Below, piece after piece: positions 26,403 through 35,346 of a DNA stretch of 37,516 nucleotides. The translations under genes and the position numbers were made by a program. The notes below the pieces were generated by a model, which was not told the DNA's origin, did not search any database, and worked only from the letters and a program-made list of their open reading frames with translations. Origin of the DNA: Riemerella columbina DSM 16469. Lineage in GTDB: Bacteria > Bacteroidota > Bacteroidia > Flavobacteriales > Weeksellaceae. The first letter of the stretch is position 1; the number at the start of each line of letters is the position of its first letter. The stretch spans positions 1 to 37,516 of the forward strand of contig NZ_KB894226.1 in assembly GCF_000374405.1 (NCBI RefSeq), in the 5' to 3' direction.

Positions 26403-27497
26403 ATGAAAATATTGGATGCCTACATCACGAAGAAATTTATGGGAACATTAGTGTTTATGTTGCTATTGCTTTCTATTATCGTGATAGTGGTAGATGTACA
26501 AGCCAAGGCACCTAATATTGAAAAAAGTGGCTATACCGTAGGGTATTTCTTGCTGCATTTTTATCCATTTTGGATGATTTACCTTATTCTGACTTTTATG
26601 TCTATTTTGGTATTTATTTCGGTAATTTATTTTACCTCTAGAATGGCAGATAATACCGAAATTGTAGCCATCATCAGTAGTGGTGCTAGTTTTCATCGAT
26701 TTGCCAAACCTTATTTTAAAGTAGCAATCAGCATCGCTGTATTTATGTTGGTGCTTAATCATTTTGTATTGCCTTGGGCGAATGTCCAAAAAAATGAATT
26801 AATGCAATACACTTATACACAATCTCGGCAAAATGAGAACAATACCAGTGTTACTATTGCCTCACAAATGTCCCCTTACGAATATGTTTTTATAGATTCC
26901 TATAATCGTAAAGAGAAAAGAGGCTCTGGCTATCTTTATCAGAAATACGATAAAAACAATAAATTAATCCATCAAGTGATGGGGTCTAATGTCGCTTGGG
27001 AACCAGAAAAAAATGCGTTTTCTATTTCGTCTTATTATGAAAGAAAAGCAGACAAAAATAACCGCCAAATTTTGACAAATGGCAGCGAAAAATTTCAAAG
27101 TTTTGGCTATCCACCAGAAGAATTATTTCCTGATGAAATTTTAGGGGAAAATAAAACCACGCCCAATCTCATTAAATTTATCGACAGAGAAACCATGAAA
27201 GGTAATGGCAATGTCAATGCCTACCTCAATGAGCTACACGCCAGAACATCTATGCCTGTTTCTATTTTGATTCTTACCATGCTGGGATTGGCGTTGGCAT
27301 CAGAAAAGAAGCGAGGTGGAATCGGGGTTAATCTCGCTATTGGGATAGCCCTTGCGTTTGTATTTATATTTTCTTTTGAAGCCTTAAAGGTGGTTTCTAC
27401 CAGTCGTATTTTGCCACCATTGGTCGCTATGTGGATGCCCAATATTATATTTGGACCTATTGCCTTTTATTTGTATTATAGAAGGGCTAACCAATAA
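26403..27497 (+). CDS. LptF/LptG-family LPS export permease
   Basis: A 364-residue member of the LptF/LptG (YjgP/YjgQ) family. Two or three N-terminal transmembrane helices (about 12-105), a periplasmic beta-jellyroll domain (about 110-260) and three C-terminal helices (about 275-360) are in the expected order. These proteins form the LptB2FG transporter that extracts LPS from the inner membrane. LptF and LptG cannot be told apart from this alone. It starts 22 bp after tgt. Confidence 0.9.
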   Translation: MKILDAYITKKFMGTLVFMLLLLSIIVIVVDVQAKAPNIEKSGYTVGYFLLHFYPFWMIYLILTFMSILVFISVIYFTSRMADNTEIVAIISSGASFHRFAKPYFKVAISIAVFMLVLNHFVLPWANVQKNELMQYTYTQSRQNENNTSVTIASQMSPYEYVFIDSYNRKEKRGSGYLYQKYDKNNKLIHQVMGSNVAWEPEKNAFSISSYYERKADKNNRQILTNGSEKFQSFGYPPEELFPDEILGENKTTPNLIKFIDRETMKGNGNVNAYLNELHARTSMPVSILILTMLGLALASEKKRGGIGVNLAIGIALAFVFIFSFEALKVVSTSRILPPLVAMWMPNIIFGPIAFYLYYRRANQ

Positions 27498-27508
27498 ACT
27501 ATATTACG

Positions 27509-28273
27509 ATGCAACAAAAAACCTTAACGATACTCGGCTGTGGGTGGTTAGGAAAAAAAATCATTCCGATTCTTAAGCCTTATTTCTCAATTTATGGGAC
27601 TACACAAACAGAATCTAGCCGACAACAAGTGGAACAGTTAGGCGCTAAAGCCCAAGTCATAGATTTTAATACCAATGATGGTAGGGATTACCAAAATATA
27701 ATTGATGACTCGGATGCTGTTATCATCAGCTTACCTGTTTCAAAAAAACAAGCCAATCTACAAGCCACAGAGCATATCAGTTCACTCTTAGAGTCGTTTA
27801 AAGGCAATTTATTTTTGTTAAGCTCCATTGGAATTTATCCTCAAGATAATCAATGTTTTACTGAAGATAATCATCTAAACCTCAATGAGAATATTTTAGC
27901 TATAGAAACGGCGTATCGTCACGCATTACCTCAGATTAATATTCTAAGGTTAGCAGGGTTAATGGGAGATGAGCGTCGATTTTCAAATTATTTTAAAGAC
28001 AAAGCCATTCCCAATCCTCACCAAGGCGTTAATCATATTCATTATGAAGACATTGCACAAGTGATAAAAGTAATGATTGAGCAAAATTGCCATTTAAAAT
28101 TATTGAATATTGTAGCGCCCGAGCACCCAACCAAACACCAAGTTTATACTTATCAAACAGAAGGTATTTTAATAAATCCCGAACGCGTACCTTCTAAGCT
28201 TGTATCTTCTGAAAAGTTAATATCGGAACTCAACTACAACTTCATCCATCCTAACCCAATACATTTCAAATAA
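27509..28273 (+). CDS. NAD(P)-binding SDR-like protein
   Basis: A 254-residue Rossmann protein with the N-terminal dinucleotide motif ILGCGWLGKKI and a later SSIGIYPQDNQCF and ILRLAGLMG. It resembles atypical extended SDR proteins; the usual YxxxK active-site pair is replaced by the weaker ETAYRHALP, so catalysis as a normal epimerase is doubtful. The substrate is unknown. It starts 11 bp after the LptF/G gene. Confidence 0.78.
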   Translation: MQQKTLTILGCGWLGKKIIPILKPYFSIYGTTQTESSRQQVEQLGAKAQVIDFNTNDGRDYQNIIDDSDAVIISLPVSKKQANLQATEHISSLLESFKGNLFLLSSIGIYPQDNQCFTEDNHLNLNENILAIETAYRHALPQINILRLAGLMGDERRFSNYFKDKAIPNPHQGVNHIHYEDIAQVIKVMIEQNCHLKLLNIVAPEHPTKHQVYTYQTEGILINPERVPSKLVSSEKLISELNYNFIHPNPIHFK

Positions 28274-28293
28274 TTACCTCTGAATTTTAATTA

Positions 28294-28785
28294 ATGGATA
28301 TTGCTCAACATCAGCTTTTAGCAAAGCAAAAAAATAAGGAACACCGTAAGTTTTTGGCTCAACTAAAAAATAAACCACCCAAACAATTGGACTACATTGC
28401 CCAAGATATTCACGATGAGGTGTTTGAAAACATTAATTGTCTAGACTGTGCTAATTGTTGCAAAACCACAGGGCCTTTGGTTACCTCACAAGATGTGGAT
28501 AGAATTGCTAAATTCCTAAAACAAAAACCCGCCGATTTTGAACATCAGTATTTAAAAATTGATGAAGACGGTGACCGAGTATTCCAAAGTTTGCCGTGTC
28601 CATTTCTGTTCCCAGACAATACTTGTATGATTTATGAAGTGCGTCCCAAAGCGTGTAGAGAGTTCCCACATACCGACCGCAAAAAGGTATATCAAATCAA
28701 TGCCTTAACCATTAAAAATATTGAAATTTGCCCTGCCGCCTATGCGTGGGTAGAAAAAATGCAGGATACTATTGGTTCTCGCTAG
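28294..28785 (+). CDS. YkgJ-like cysteine-cluster protein
   Basis: A 163-residue member of the YkgJ/CxxCxxCC family (putative zinc- or iron-chelating domain). The cysteines are CLDCANCCKTTGP near residues 50-60, CPFLFPDNTCMIYEVRPKAC around 107-126, and a last CPAAY near 150. They could bind an Fe-S or Zn centre. The role is not known. Its stop codon TAG shares the 4-bp CTAG with the stop of the convergent cupin gene. Confidence 0.85.
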   Translation: MDIAQHQLLAKQKNKEHRKFLAQLKNKPPKQLDYIAQDIHDEVFENINCLDCANCCKTTGPLVTSQDVDRIAKFLKQKPADFEHQYLKIDEDGDRVFQSLPCPFLFPDNTCMIYEVRPKACREFPHTDRKKVYQINALTIKNIEICPAAYAWVEKMQDTIGSR

Positions 28786-29663
28786 TGTGGTAATCCTTTA
28801 GCCAGGGCTTTGTTGGCTCTCTCGATAGCTTTTTTCTCTTTCCAGTCCATATAGCGGTTTTTGTAGCGTTTTTTCATAAAATTGTCGAACTGCCTTTGCA
28901 CCGTAAGGTTCCAAAGAGAATGTGCTTTTACCGCCCAAGATTTATCCCAAGCCCTAAGCGAAATAGAGAAGCTTCCATCTAGATATTTCATCCAATGCCA
29001 CCAGCCTGTTGGCATAAATAAAGTGTCGCCATGTTCCAAATAACATTCAATGCCTTCCACGCCATCTAAAGCGGGGAACTTATCAAAATCTGGATTGGCA
29101 ATATCATAATCTTCTAGCGCATAAGTGGCAAAAGGGATTTGGTAAAGTCTTTCCTTCCATTTGTAATCGAATAACAAGATGTGTTTTCCACCATTAAAAT
29201 GCGTGTGGAAGATGTGTGCCATATCAATATCGAAATGCAGAAAAGTTTCAGAGCCTTTACCTCCGAAAAACATATTAGGATATTTATCCAAAAATCCGCC
29301 CATCAAATCTTTAGGAAAAACATAATCGTCTAATAATTGAGGTGCGTGTTTTATCGGGTCAAATAAAAAGATTCTTAAGTCGGTAGGTTCTCTTTCGATT
29401 AAGTCGATATAATCTGAAAATTTCATTTTTGCCGCAGAGGCATTGATGGGTGCCGCAGGGTCTGCTTTAGAACTATCGTATAGCGGAACTTCTACATCGC
29501 CTACCGCCTGTTTCATATAGTCTAGCGTCCATTTTTTATAGGCAGGCCACTGTCTCGCCATATTTTTAATGACTAATGGTTTTCTTTTTTTAAGGTAATT
29601 TTCGTAAAAATCCTCTTTAGAAATGTCTTCTACTACATCAATAGGTTTTAAATGCAATGCCAT
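28782..29663 (-). CDS. JmjC-like cupin (cupin_8) oxygenase candidate
   Basis: A 293-residue protein starting at ATG 29663 (MALHLKPIDVVEDIS); the TTG at 29669 is not needed. It belongs to the cupin-like/JmjC family of Fe(II)/2-oxoglutarate hydroxylases. FLHFDIDMAHIFHTHFNGGK holds the HxD metal pair and the Lys that binds 2-oxoglutarate; FMPTGWWHWMKYLDG gives the distal His. The C-terminus is basic (KKRYKNRYMDWKEKK). The substrate (protein, tRNA or small molecule) is unknown. It is a single-gene unit. Confidence 0.85.
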   Translation of the reverse strand: MALHLKPIDVVEDISKEDFYENYLKKRKPLVIKNMARQWPAYKKWTLDYMKQAVGDVEVPLYDSSKADPAAPINASAAKMKFSDYIDLIEREPTDLRIFLFDPIKHAPQLLDDYVFPKDLMGGFLDKYPNMFFGGKGSETFLHFDIDMAHIFHTHFNGGKHILLFDYKWKERLYQIPFATYALEDYDIANPDFDKFPALDGVEGIECYLEHGDTLFMPTGWWHWMKYLDGSFSISLRAWDKSWAVKAHSLWNLTVQRQFDNFMKKRYKNRYMDWKEKKAIERANKALAKGLPH

Positions 29664-29683
29664 CTTCAATGAAATTTAGAAAG

Positions 29684-29710
29684 CAAAGTTAAGAAAATTT
29701 AATATACCAA
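29684..29710 (-). promoter_or_regulatory. Promoter for the JmjC-like cupin
   Basis: On the minus strand TTG (29710-29708) and TAACTTTG (29691-29684) are 16 nt apart, slightly short of ideal. Confidence 0.5.
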
Positions 29711-29810
29711 ACGGATACTCTCATTTAAAAAATCTATCTTGATAATTTTATCTTAATGCTATTGACCCAAACTTGCGTTCGGTCAAATCATTTTTAAAAT
29801 AAAAAATCCT

Positions 29811-29818
29811 TATCTTTG
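29811..29818 (+). promoter_or_regulatory. -7 box (TATCTTTG) for prfA
   Basis: An exact consensus -7 element 29 nt before the prfA ATG. The -33 region is only T-rich. Confidence 0.6.
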
Positions 29819-29847
29819 CTCATTCATAGTTATTTTAACGAAAAAGC

Positions 29848-30933
29848 ATGTCAAAAAGTTTAATCCCAAAATTAGAGGCTATAAAACAACGCTACAACGA
29901 GGTAGCAGACCTAATTATACAACCCGATATCATCAACGACCAAAAACGCTATTCCTCTCTTAATAAAGAATATAGCGATTTAGGGAAAATTGTAAAAGTG
30001 TTTGATGATTATACCGCCGCACTTAGAATTATTGAAGAAGCAGAGGGCATCATCAGCGATGGATCGGATAAAGATTTAGCGGAACTTGCAAAGATGGAAA
30101 AACAAGAGGCTTTAGATAAAATTCCAGAAATTGAAGAGGATTTAAAATATCTATTAATTCCGAAAGATCCTGCCGATGATAAGAATGTGATGGTTGAACT
30201 TAGAGCGGGAACAGGCGGCGACGAGTCTGCCATTTTCGTGGAAGATGTATATCGTATGTATACCATGTATTTTAAATCTAAAGGCTGGAAGCACGAGGTT
30301 ACAGATGCTAATGAGGCATCTAAAGGCTACAAAGAATTAATCATGCGTGTGGAAGGTGACGGCGTTTATGGAATTATGAAGTTTGAATCTGGCGTACACC
30401 GCGTGCAGCGTGTTCCTGAAACAGAGTCTCAAGGGCGTGTCCATACTTCAGCCATTACCGTGGCAGTACTGCCAGAAGCCGAAGAAGTAGATGTGGAACT
30501 TAATCCTGCGGATATAGAAATGCAGACTTCTCGTTCGGGAGGTGCTGGTGGACAGAATGTAAACAAAGTAGAAACCAAAGTGCAATTAACGCATAAACCT
30601 ACGGGGATTGTGGTAGTTTGTCAGCAGGCGCGTTCGCAGTTGGCTAACAGAGAATTGGCGATGGAAATGCTTAGGACTAAGCTTTACGATATCGAATTAC
30701 AAAAAGTTCAAGGTGATATTGCCGCACAGAGAAAAACTATGGTATCTACGGGAGACCGTTCAGCAAAAATTAGAACTTATAACTACCCTCAGGGGCGTGT
30801 GACCGACCATAGAATTAATAAATCTATCTATAATCTAGATAACTTTATGAATGGGGATATCCAAGAAATGTTAGATGCTCTGATTATGGCAGAAAATGCC
30901 GAAAAAATGAAGGGAGAAGAAGAAAGCGTATAA
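29848..30933 (+). CDS. prfA: Peptide chain release factor 1
   Basis: A 361-residue RF1, which reads UAA and UAG. The stop-recognition tripeptide is Pro190-Glu191-Thr192 (PxT, in [10 protein letters not shown]), separating it from RF2 (SPF). The catalytic GGQ is at 234-236 in [13 protein letters not shown], where the Gln is normally methylated by PrmC. The family length is normal. It is followed by the RapZ-C-like gene 16 bp later. Confidence 0.97.
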   Translation: MSKSLIPKLEAIKQRYNEVADLIIQPDIINDQKRYSSLNKEYSDLGKIVKVFDDYTAALRIIEEAEGIISDGSDKDLAELAKMEKQEALDKIPEIEEDLKYLLIPKDPADDKNVMVELRAGTGGDESAIFVEDVYRMYTMYFKSKGWKHEVTDANEASKGYKELIMRVEGDGVYGIMKFESGVHRVQRVPETESQGRVHTSAITVAVLPEAEEVDVELNPADIEMQTSRSGGAGGQNVNKVETKVQLTHKPTGIVVVCQQARSQLANRELAMEMLRTKLYDIELQKVQGDIAAQRKTMVSTGDRSAKIRTYNYPQGRVTDHRINKSIYNLDNFMNGDIQEMLDALIMAENAEKMKGEEESV

Positions 30934-30949
30934 CTTTAATTATCATTTA

Positions 30950-31363
30950 ATGTCCAATCAACTCACCATAAAAGTTTATAGTTTTTCGTACAAAAAAGGC
31001 GGTATTCCTAAAGATGATACCGATAATGGCGGTGGATTTGTCTTCGATTGTAGAGGAATTCTCAACCCGGGCAGACAAGAAGAATATAAATCTCAAACAG
31101 GTGCCGACAAAGGAGTGCAAGATTATCTAGAACAAAAAACCAAAATGCCAGAGTTTCTAAAATTAGCTAAAGGCATCTTGTCTATCAATATTGAAGATTA
31201 CTTGGATAGAGGTTTCGAAAATTTGCAAATTGCTTTTGGCTGTACGGGCGGTCAGCATCGCTCGGTCTATTCTGCCATTAAAACTGCAGAGTTTATTAAA
31301 GCACAATACCCCCAAGCCAAAGTTGTATTACAACATAACGAACAACCTCAATTGAACCCTTAA
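30950..31363 (+). CDS. Stand-alone RapZ C-terminal domain protein
   Basis: A 137-residue protein that matches only the C-terminal half of RapZ. FDCRGILNPGR and the signature GCTGGQHRSVYSAI are complete; the N-terminal P-loop kinase domain is missing. In E. coli the C-terminal domain binds the small RNAs GlmY/GlmZ and RNase E and senses GlcN6P. Here there is no sign of GlmY/GlmZ or RNase E-type partners, so the role is open. It sits between prfA and porD. Confidence 0.85.
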   Translation: MSNQLTIKVYSFSYKKGGIPKDDTDNGGGFVFDCRGILNPGRQEEYKSQTGADKGVQDYLEQKTKMPEFLKLAKGILSINIEDYLDRGFENLQIAFGCTGGQHRSVYSAIKTAEFIKAQYPQAKVVLQHNEQPQLNP

Positions 31364-31411
31364 AATATTTATCCGAAAAATGCGTTTCTAGTATAAACTA
31401 CCTTTTAGATT

Positions 31412-32314
31412 ATGAAAAAATTAATATTTATTTTCGCTTGGCTATGTGCTGGATTTGGCTATTCTCAAGAGTTACAAGCCAATGTTCAGGTTAATCATGC
31501 ACAGATTGCAGGGAGTAATACACAGGTGTTCAAAACGCTACAAAAAAACTTACGGGATTTCATCAACAATACCAGTTGGACTGGCAGAAAACTTAAAAAC
31601 TTTGAGAAAATAAAATGTAATTTTGCAATTGTAGTTGCCGAAAGAACGGGGAATAATTCTTTTAGAGGAAGCATCGTGGTGCAAGCGGTAAGACCCGTAT
31701 ACCATACGCAATATGAAACGCCTTTACTAAATATTAACGATACCAATTTTAGTTTTGAATATACAGAAAATGAAAATTTGGTATTTAATGAAAGACAGTT
31801 TTCAGGTAAAAATTTAATTGATGTTATCAGTTTTTATGTCTATATGATTTTAGGCTACGATGCCGATTCTTTCCAAAATAAAGGAGGACAAGAATGGTTT
31901 GAAAAATCTAAAAAAATATCGCAAAATTCACAAAATCAAAACTATAAAGGTTGGTCACTGGTAGAGGGCAACCGTACCAGAGGGGCGCTGATTGATAATA
32001 TTTTAAAACAAGACAACAACACCCTAAGACAAGCCTACTACAACTACCACCGCAATGGTCTAGACCAAATGTACCAAACCAATAGTCCTAGAGCTAAGCA
32101 GACTTTAGCCGAGTCCTTATTGAGTCTAAAATACTACGAGAACAATTTCCAAATGAATTACCCTTTTAATATTTTTATAGACACCAAAAAGGACGAGATA
32201 TTTAATATTTTTGACCAAGGGAATAATGCCGCGATTAACATGGCAGAATTAAAAAATATGATGACCATCTTTGCTCCTAAAGATATTGAAACCAAATGGA
32301 ACAAATGGAAATAA
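31412..32314 (+). CDS. porD: PorD-like protein (DUF4835), type IX secretion
   Basis: A 300-residue secreted protein with a signal peptide ending GYSQ (residues 1-19). QANVQVNHAQIAGSNTQVF and FNNSF-like segments, then VISFYVYMILGYDADSF and WSLVEGNRTRGALIDNIL, match DUF4835, now annotated as PorD of the type IX secretion system. PorD is periplasmic or outer-membrane-associated; its exact step is unclear. It is 48 bp after the RapZ-C gene. Confidence 0.82.
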   Translation: MKKLIFIFAWLCAGFGYSQELQANVQVNHAQIAGSNTQVFKTLQKNLRDFINNTSWTGRKLKNFEKIKCNFAIVVAERTGNNSFRGSIVVQAVRPVYHTQYETPLLNINDTNFSFEYTENENLVFNERQFSGKNLIDVISFYVYMILGYDADSFQNKGGQEWFEKSKKISQNSQNQNYKGWSLVEGNRTRGALIDNILKQDNNTLRQAYYNYHRNGLDQMYQTNSPRAKQTLAESLLSLKYYENNFQMNYPFNIFIDTKKDEIFNIFDQGNNAAINMAELKNMMTIFAPKDIETKWNKWK

Positions 32315-32351
32315 TCGCAAATTCCGAAACTTATAGCTAACCCACAATTTT

Positions 32352-33554
32352 ATGATTACAAATCAAGACCTTTTAGACATAGCTGAGGCATATGGCAGCC
32401 CAGTATATGTATACGATGCCGAATCCATCAAAAATCAATACGAGAAACTGACTTCTTCATTTTCCGAAAACACACGATTTTTCTATGCCGCAAAAGCCCT
32501 TACCAATATCAATATTTTAAAATATATTGAACAATTGGGTGCGTCTCTCGATTGTGTGTCGATTAATGAAGTGAAACTTGGACTAAAAGCGGGCTTTTCT
32601 AGTGATAGAATCCTTTTTACTCCCAACTCGGTAGACATTCAAGAAGTTGAAGAAGCTGTGAAATTAGGTGTTCATATCAATATTGATAATATTTCGATTC
32701 TTGAGCAATTTGGTAATAAATTTGGTGGGGACTACCCTGTTTTTGTAAGGGTTAATCCTCATATTTTTGCTGGGGGGAATTATAAAATTTCTACGGGGCA
32801 TATAGATTCTAAATTTGGAATTTCTATCCATCAGATGCGTCATATCGAACGCGTGGCAAAGTCTACGGGTATTAATATCGAAGGGCTTCATATGCATACG
32901 GGTAGCGAAATTAAAGACCCAGAAGTCTTTTTGCAAGGTTTAGAAATTATGTTTGAATTGGCAGAGCATTTCCCGAATTTAAAGTATATCGATATGGGAA
33001 GTGGTTTTAAAATCCCTTACCAAGATTCGGATATGGAAACCGATGTAAAAGACTTAGGAAAAAAAGTAGAAGCTGCGCTAAAACAGTACAATGAAGAACA
33101 AGGTAAAGATTTAAAACTTTGGTTTGAACCAGGAAAGTTTTTAGTAGGACAATCGGGACATTTTGTAGTAAAGTCTAATGTAATAAAACAAACCACAGCT
33201 ACGGTTTTTGTGGGCGTAAATTCTGGATTTAATCATCTAATCCGTCCGATGTTTTACGATTCTTATCATAAAATTGAAAACCTTTCTAATCCTAATGGAA
33301 CGGAGCGTATCTATACCGTGGTAGGAAATATTTGTGAAACAGACACTTTCGCTTGGGACAGAAAAATCAATGAAGTAAGAGAAGGCGATATGTTGGTATT
33401 TAGAAATGCAGGTGCGTATGGTTTTGAGATGAGTTCTAATTTCAATTCCCGCCTAAAACCCGCCGAAGTGCTTTGGCTAGATGGCAAAGCTCACTTAATA
33501 AGAAAAAGAGATGAATTTGAAGATTTACTTCGCAATCAAATAGAAGTGGTGTAA
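32352..33554 (+). CDS. lysA: Diaminopimelate decarboxylase
   Basis: A 400-residue PLP enzyme (fold III) that makes lysine from meso-diaminopimelate. The PLP Lys48 is in FYAAKALTN. HMHTGSEIKDPEVF and MGSGFKIPY are phosphate-binding motifs. FEPGKFLVGQSG and ICETDTFAWDR hold the Arg/Cys region of the second active-site half. It is 37 bp after porD and closed by a strong terminator. Confidence 0.95.
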   Translation: MITNQDLLDIAEAYGSPVYVYDAESIKNQYEKLTSSFSENTRFFYAAKALTNINILKYIEQLGASLDCVSINEVKLGLKAGFSSDRILFTPNSVDIQEVEEAVKLGVHINIDNISILEQFGNKFGGDYPVFVRVNPHIFAGGNYKISTGHIDSKFGISIHQMRHIERVAKSTGINIEGLHMHTGSEIKDPEVFLQGLEIMFELAEHFPNLKYIDMGSGFKIPYQDSDMETDVKDLGKKVEAALKQYNEEQGKDLKLWFEPGKFLVGQSGHFVVKSNVIKQTTATVFVGVNSGFNHLIRPMFYDSYHKIENLSNPNGTERIYTVVGNICETDTFAWDRKINEVREGDMLVFRNAGAYGFEMSSNFNSRLKPAEVLWLDGKAHLIRKRDEFEDLLRNQIEVV

Positions 33555-33560
33555 TAAAGA

Positions 33561-33591
33561 AAGGCTCTCATTAATAGCGAGAGCCTTTTTT
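33561..33591 (+). terminator. lysA terminator
   Basis: A 9-bp stem AAGGCTCTC/GAGAGCCTT (33561-33569 with 33579-33587) is followed by a T-run. It ends 4 nt before the stop codon of the convergent terC. Confidence 0.9.
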
Positions 33592-33594
33592 GTA

Positions 33595-34422
33595 TTAAAA
33601 CTTATCAATCTTATCAGAATTGTGGAGTTCTACTGGTTTGCTGTTTTTCCTTAGTTTCATATTGATAAACTCTACTAATAATGAGAAGAATATCGCAAAA
33701 TAAAGATAGCCTTTAGGAATTACACCTACTTCTTGACCAAATAACGAGAAATGTCCTAAATGAGAGGCTTCGGCTAACAACATTACCCCAATGAGAATAA
33801 GGAAAGACAAGCCTAAAATCTGGATGGTAGGATGTCGATTCACGAAGTTACTCACTGGTCCTGCAAATGCCATCATAATAAAAACAGAAATTACCACTGC
33901 TAAAATCATAATCGAAAGTGCCCCTACATCACCATATTGCTCAAAACTAACTAAACCGACTGCCGTAAGGATACTATCAAAAGAAAATACTAAGTTAAGA
34001 GCTGCAATCTGAGCCACCGCAGAAGCTAAAGTAGTCTTTTTAGAGTTTCCAATATTAAATTCTTCTTCACCTTCTAATTTATGGTGAATTTCCGATACCG
34101 ATTTGTATAATAAAAATAATCCTCCGATAAAGATAATCAAACTTTGCCCTGTTACGATACCATGAAACCAAGGCAAATGAATACCAAATAATTCATTATT
34201 AAGACTAACCACCCATTTGATACCAAAGAGCAATAAAATCCTAAATAGCATGGCCAAACCTAACCCAATATTTCTAGCTTTTCGTTGGTCTTTAGGTTCA
34301 ATTTTATTGGATACAATAGAGATAAATACAATATTATCTATCCCTAGAACAATTTCTAAAAATGTAAGAGTTAATAAAGCAATCCACGCATCTACTGATG
34401 CAAATACCTGAAAAATTTCCAT
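33595..34422 (-). CDS. TerC-family integral membrane protein
   Basis: A 275-residue TerC protein starting at ATG 34422 (MEIFQVFASVDAWIALLTLT). It has about seven transmembrane helices and the family motifs FLEIVLGIDNIVFI and LVFSFDSILTAVG, with the Asp residues thought to bind metal. TerC-family proteins are linked to tellurite resistance and Mn export; here the role is unassigned. The open frame runs on upstream through the tRNA genes, which is chance. A weak -7 box TATTTTTG is at 34439-34446. Confidence 0.92.
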   Translation of the reverse strand: MEIFQVFASVDAWIALLTLTFLEIVLGIDNIVFISIVSNKIEPKDQRKARNIGLGLAMLFRILLLFGIKWVVSLNNELFGIHLPWFHGIVTGQSLIIFIGGLFLLYKSVSEIHHKLEGEEEFNIGNSKKTTLASAVAQIAALNLVFSFDSILTAVGLVSFEQYGDVGALSIMILAVVISVFIMMAFAGPVSNFVNRHPTIQILGLSFLILIGVMLLAEASHLGHFSLFGQEVGVIPKGYLYFAIFFSLLVEFINMKLRKNSKPVELHNSDKIDKF

Positions 34423-34504
34423 AATGAATAATTTGTGGCAAAAATAAAAAATATTGGAAAACTGCAGAATTATTTTTTCAATAATATGTAAGCATGTATA
34501 AAAA

Positions 34505-34538
34505 CAAAAATCGCCGAAAATCTTACGATTAACAGCGA
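34505..34538 (-). terminator. Terminator of the tRNA cluster
   Basis: A hairpin with an outer 6-bp stem (TCGCTG/CGGCGA, one G.T), a 2x2 T/T internal loop, a 4-bp inner stem and a GTAA tetraloop is followed on the minus strand by a T-run (34505-34510). Confidence 0.7.
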
Positions 34539-34544
34539 CTAAAG

Positions 34545-34628
34545 TACCCCAGACGGGACTTGAACCCGTACGTCCTTGCGGACACAGGATTTTAAGTCCT
34601 GCGTGTCTACCAATTCCACCACCAGGGC
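34545..34628 (-). tRNA. tRNA-Leu (anticodon UAA)
   Basis: An 84-nt class II tRNA. It begins GCCCTGGTGGTGGAATTGG; the anticodon stem CAGGA/TCCTG encloses CTTAAAA, so the anticodon is UAA. A variable arm TGTCCGCAAGGACGT and T-arm ACGGG-TTCAAGT-CCCGT follow. The acceptor pairs with several G.U pairs (GCCCTGG with CTGGGGT). CCA is not encoded. Confidence 0.9.
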
Positions 34629-34634
34629 GAGTGG

Positions 34635-34707
34635 AGCGAAAAACGGGGTTCGAACCCGCGACCTCAACCTTGGCAAGGTTGCGCTCTACCAGCTGAGCTA
34701 TTTTCGC
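34635..34707 (-). tRNA. tRNA-Gly (anticodon GCC)
   Basis: A 73-nt tRNA with acceptor stem GCGAAAA/TTTTCGC, D-arm AGCTCAGCTGGTAGAGC, anticodon stem CAACC/GGTTG around TTGCCAA (anticodon GCC), and T-arm GCGGG-TTCGAAC-CCCGT. CCA is not encoded. Confidence 0.95.
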
Positions 34708-34713
34708 ATAAAG

Positions 34714-34795
34714 TGCGGATGAAGGGACTCGAACCCCCACGCCTCTCGGCACCAGATCCTAAGTCTGGCGTGGCTACCAATTACACCACATCCGC
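34714..34795 (-). tRNA. tRNA-Leu (anticodon UAG)
   Basis: An 82-nt class II tRNA with acceptor GCGGATG/CATCCGC, anticodon stem CCAGA/TCTGG around CTTAGGA (anticodon UAG), a variable arm TGCCGAGAGGCGT and T-arm GGGGG-TTCGAGT-CCCTT. CCA is not encoded. It is the first tRNA of the cluster. Confidence 0.95.
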
Positions 34796-34833
34796 GGAAA
34801 TCAAAAATGTACTCTTGTTCTTTTTTGTGGTTG

Positions 34834-34865
34834 CAAATATAGGCACTTATTATAATACACTCCAA
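34834..34865 (-). promoter_or_regulatory. Promoter for the tRNA cluster
   Basis: On the minus strand TTG (34865-34863) and TATATTTG (34841-34834) are 21 nt apart, about 40 nt before the first tRNA. Confidence 0.65.
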
Positions 34866-34947
34866 ATATTTTTTCAAAAATTTTCATCTTCACAACAATT
34901 TATTTTTTTATATCTTTACCGATTATTAATTAAATAGCAAAACTACT

Positions 34948-35334
34948 ATGGAACTACAAGGTACAATTAAGAAAATTGGTGAGGTACAAACTTTCCCAAG
35001 TGGATTTCAAAAGAAAGAAATGGTATTGTTGACACAGGAGCAGTATCCACAACCTATTAATATTGAATTTTTATCCGAAAAAGTATATGCTTTAGATCCG
35101 TTTTCTGTAGGGGATACGGTAAAAGTGGGCATCAATATTCGCGGTAGAGAATGGACAAGCCCTCAAGGTGAGGTTAAATACTTTAACTCGATTACAGGTT
35201 GGCGTATTGAAAAAATCGACGCTTCTGCCCAATATAAAGAACCTACTCAGGCAGCACCAAGCCAAACTCCACAAACCGAATCCCCAGGCAATGACAATCC
35301 TTTTAGTGACGAAGAGGATGACCTTCCATTCTAA
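34948..35334 (+). CDS. DUF3127 OB-fold protein with SSB-like acidic tip
   Basis: A 128-residue DUF3127 protein. Residues 1-90 form a predicted OB-fold (ELQGTIKKIGEVQTFPSGFQ...VGDTVKVGINIRGREWTSPQ), then a Gln/Pro/Thr-rich flexible linker (about 93-115), then the acidic tail NPFSDEEDDLPF. This domain order and tail copy those of single-stranded DNA-binding proteins, whose DDDIPF tip recruits partner enzymes. The function is not known. A probable -7 box TATCTTTA is at 34911-34918. It is followed by a terminator. Confidence 0.88.
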   Translation: MELQGTIKKIGEVQTFPSGFQKKEMVLLTQEQYPQPINIEFLSEKVYALDPFSVGDTVKVGINIRGREWTSPQGEVKYFNSITGWRIEKIDASAQYKEPTQAAPSQTPQTESPGNDNPFSDEEDDLPF

Positions 35335-35346
35335 ATAACATTAATC

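Noticed and set aside
34423-34752. N-terminal extension of the TerC frame
   Set aside because: It translates through the terminator and tRNA genes, and the TerC family begins at the ATG at 34422.
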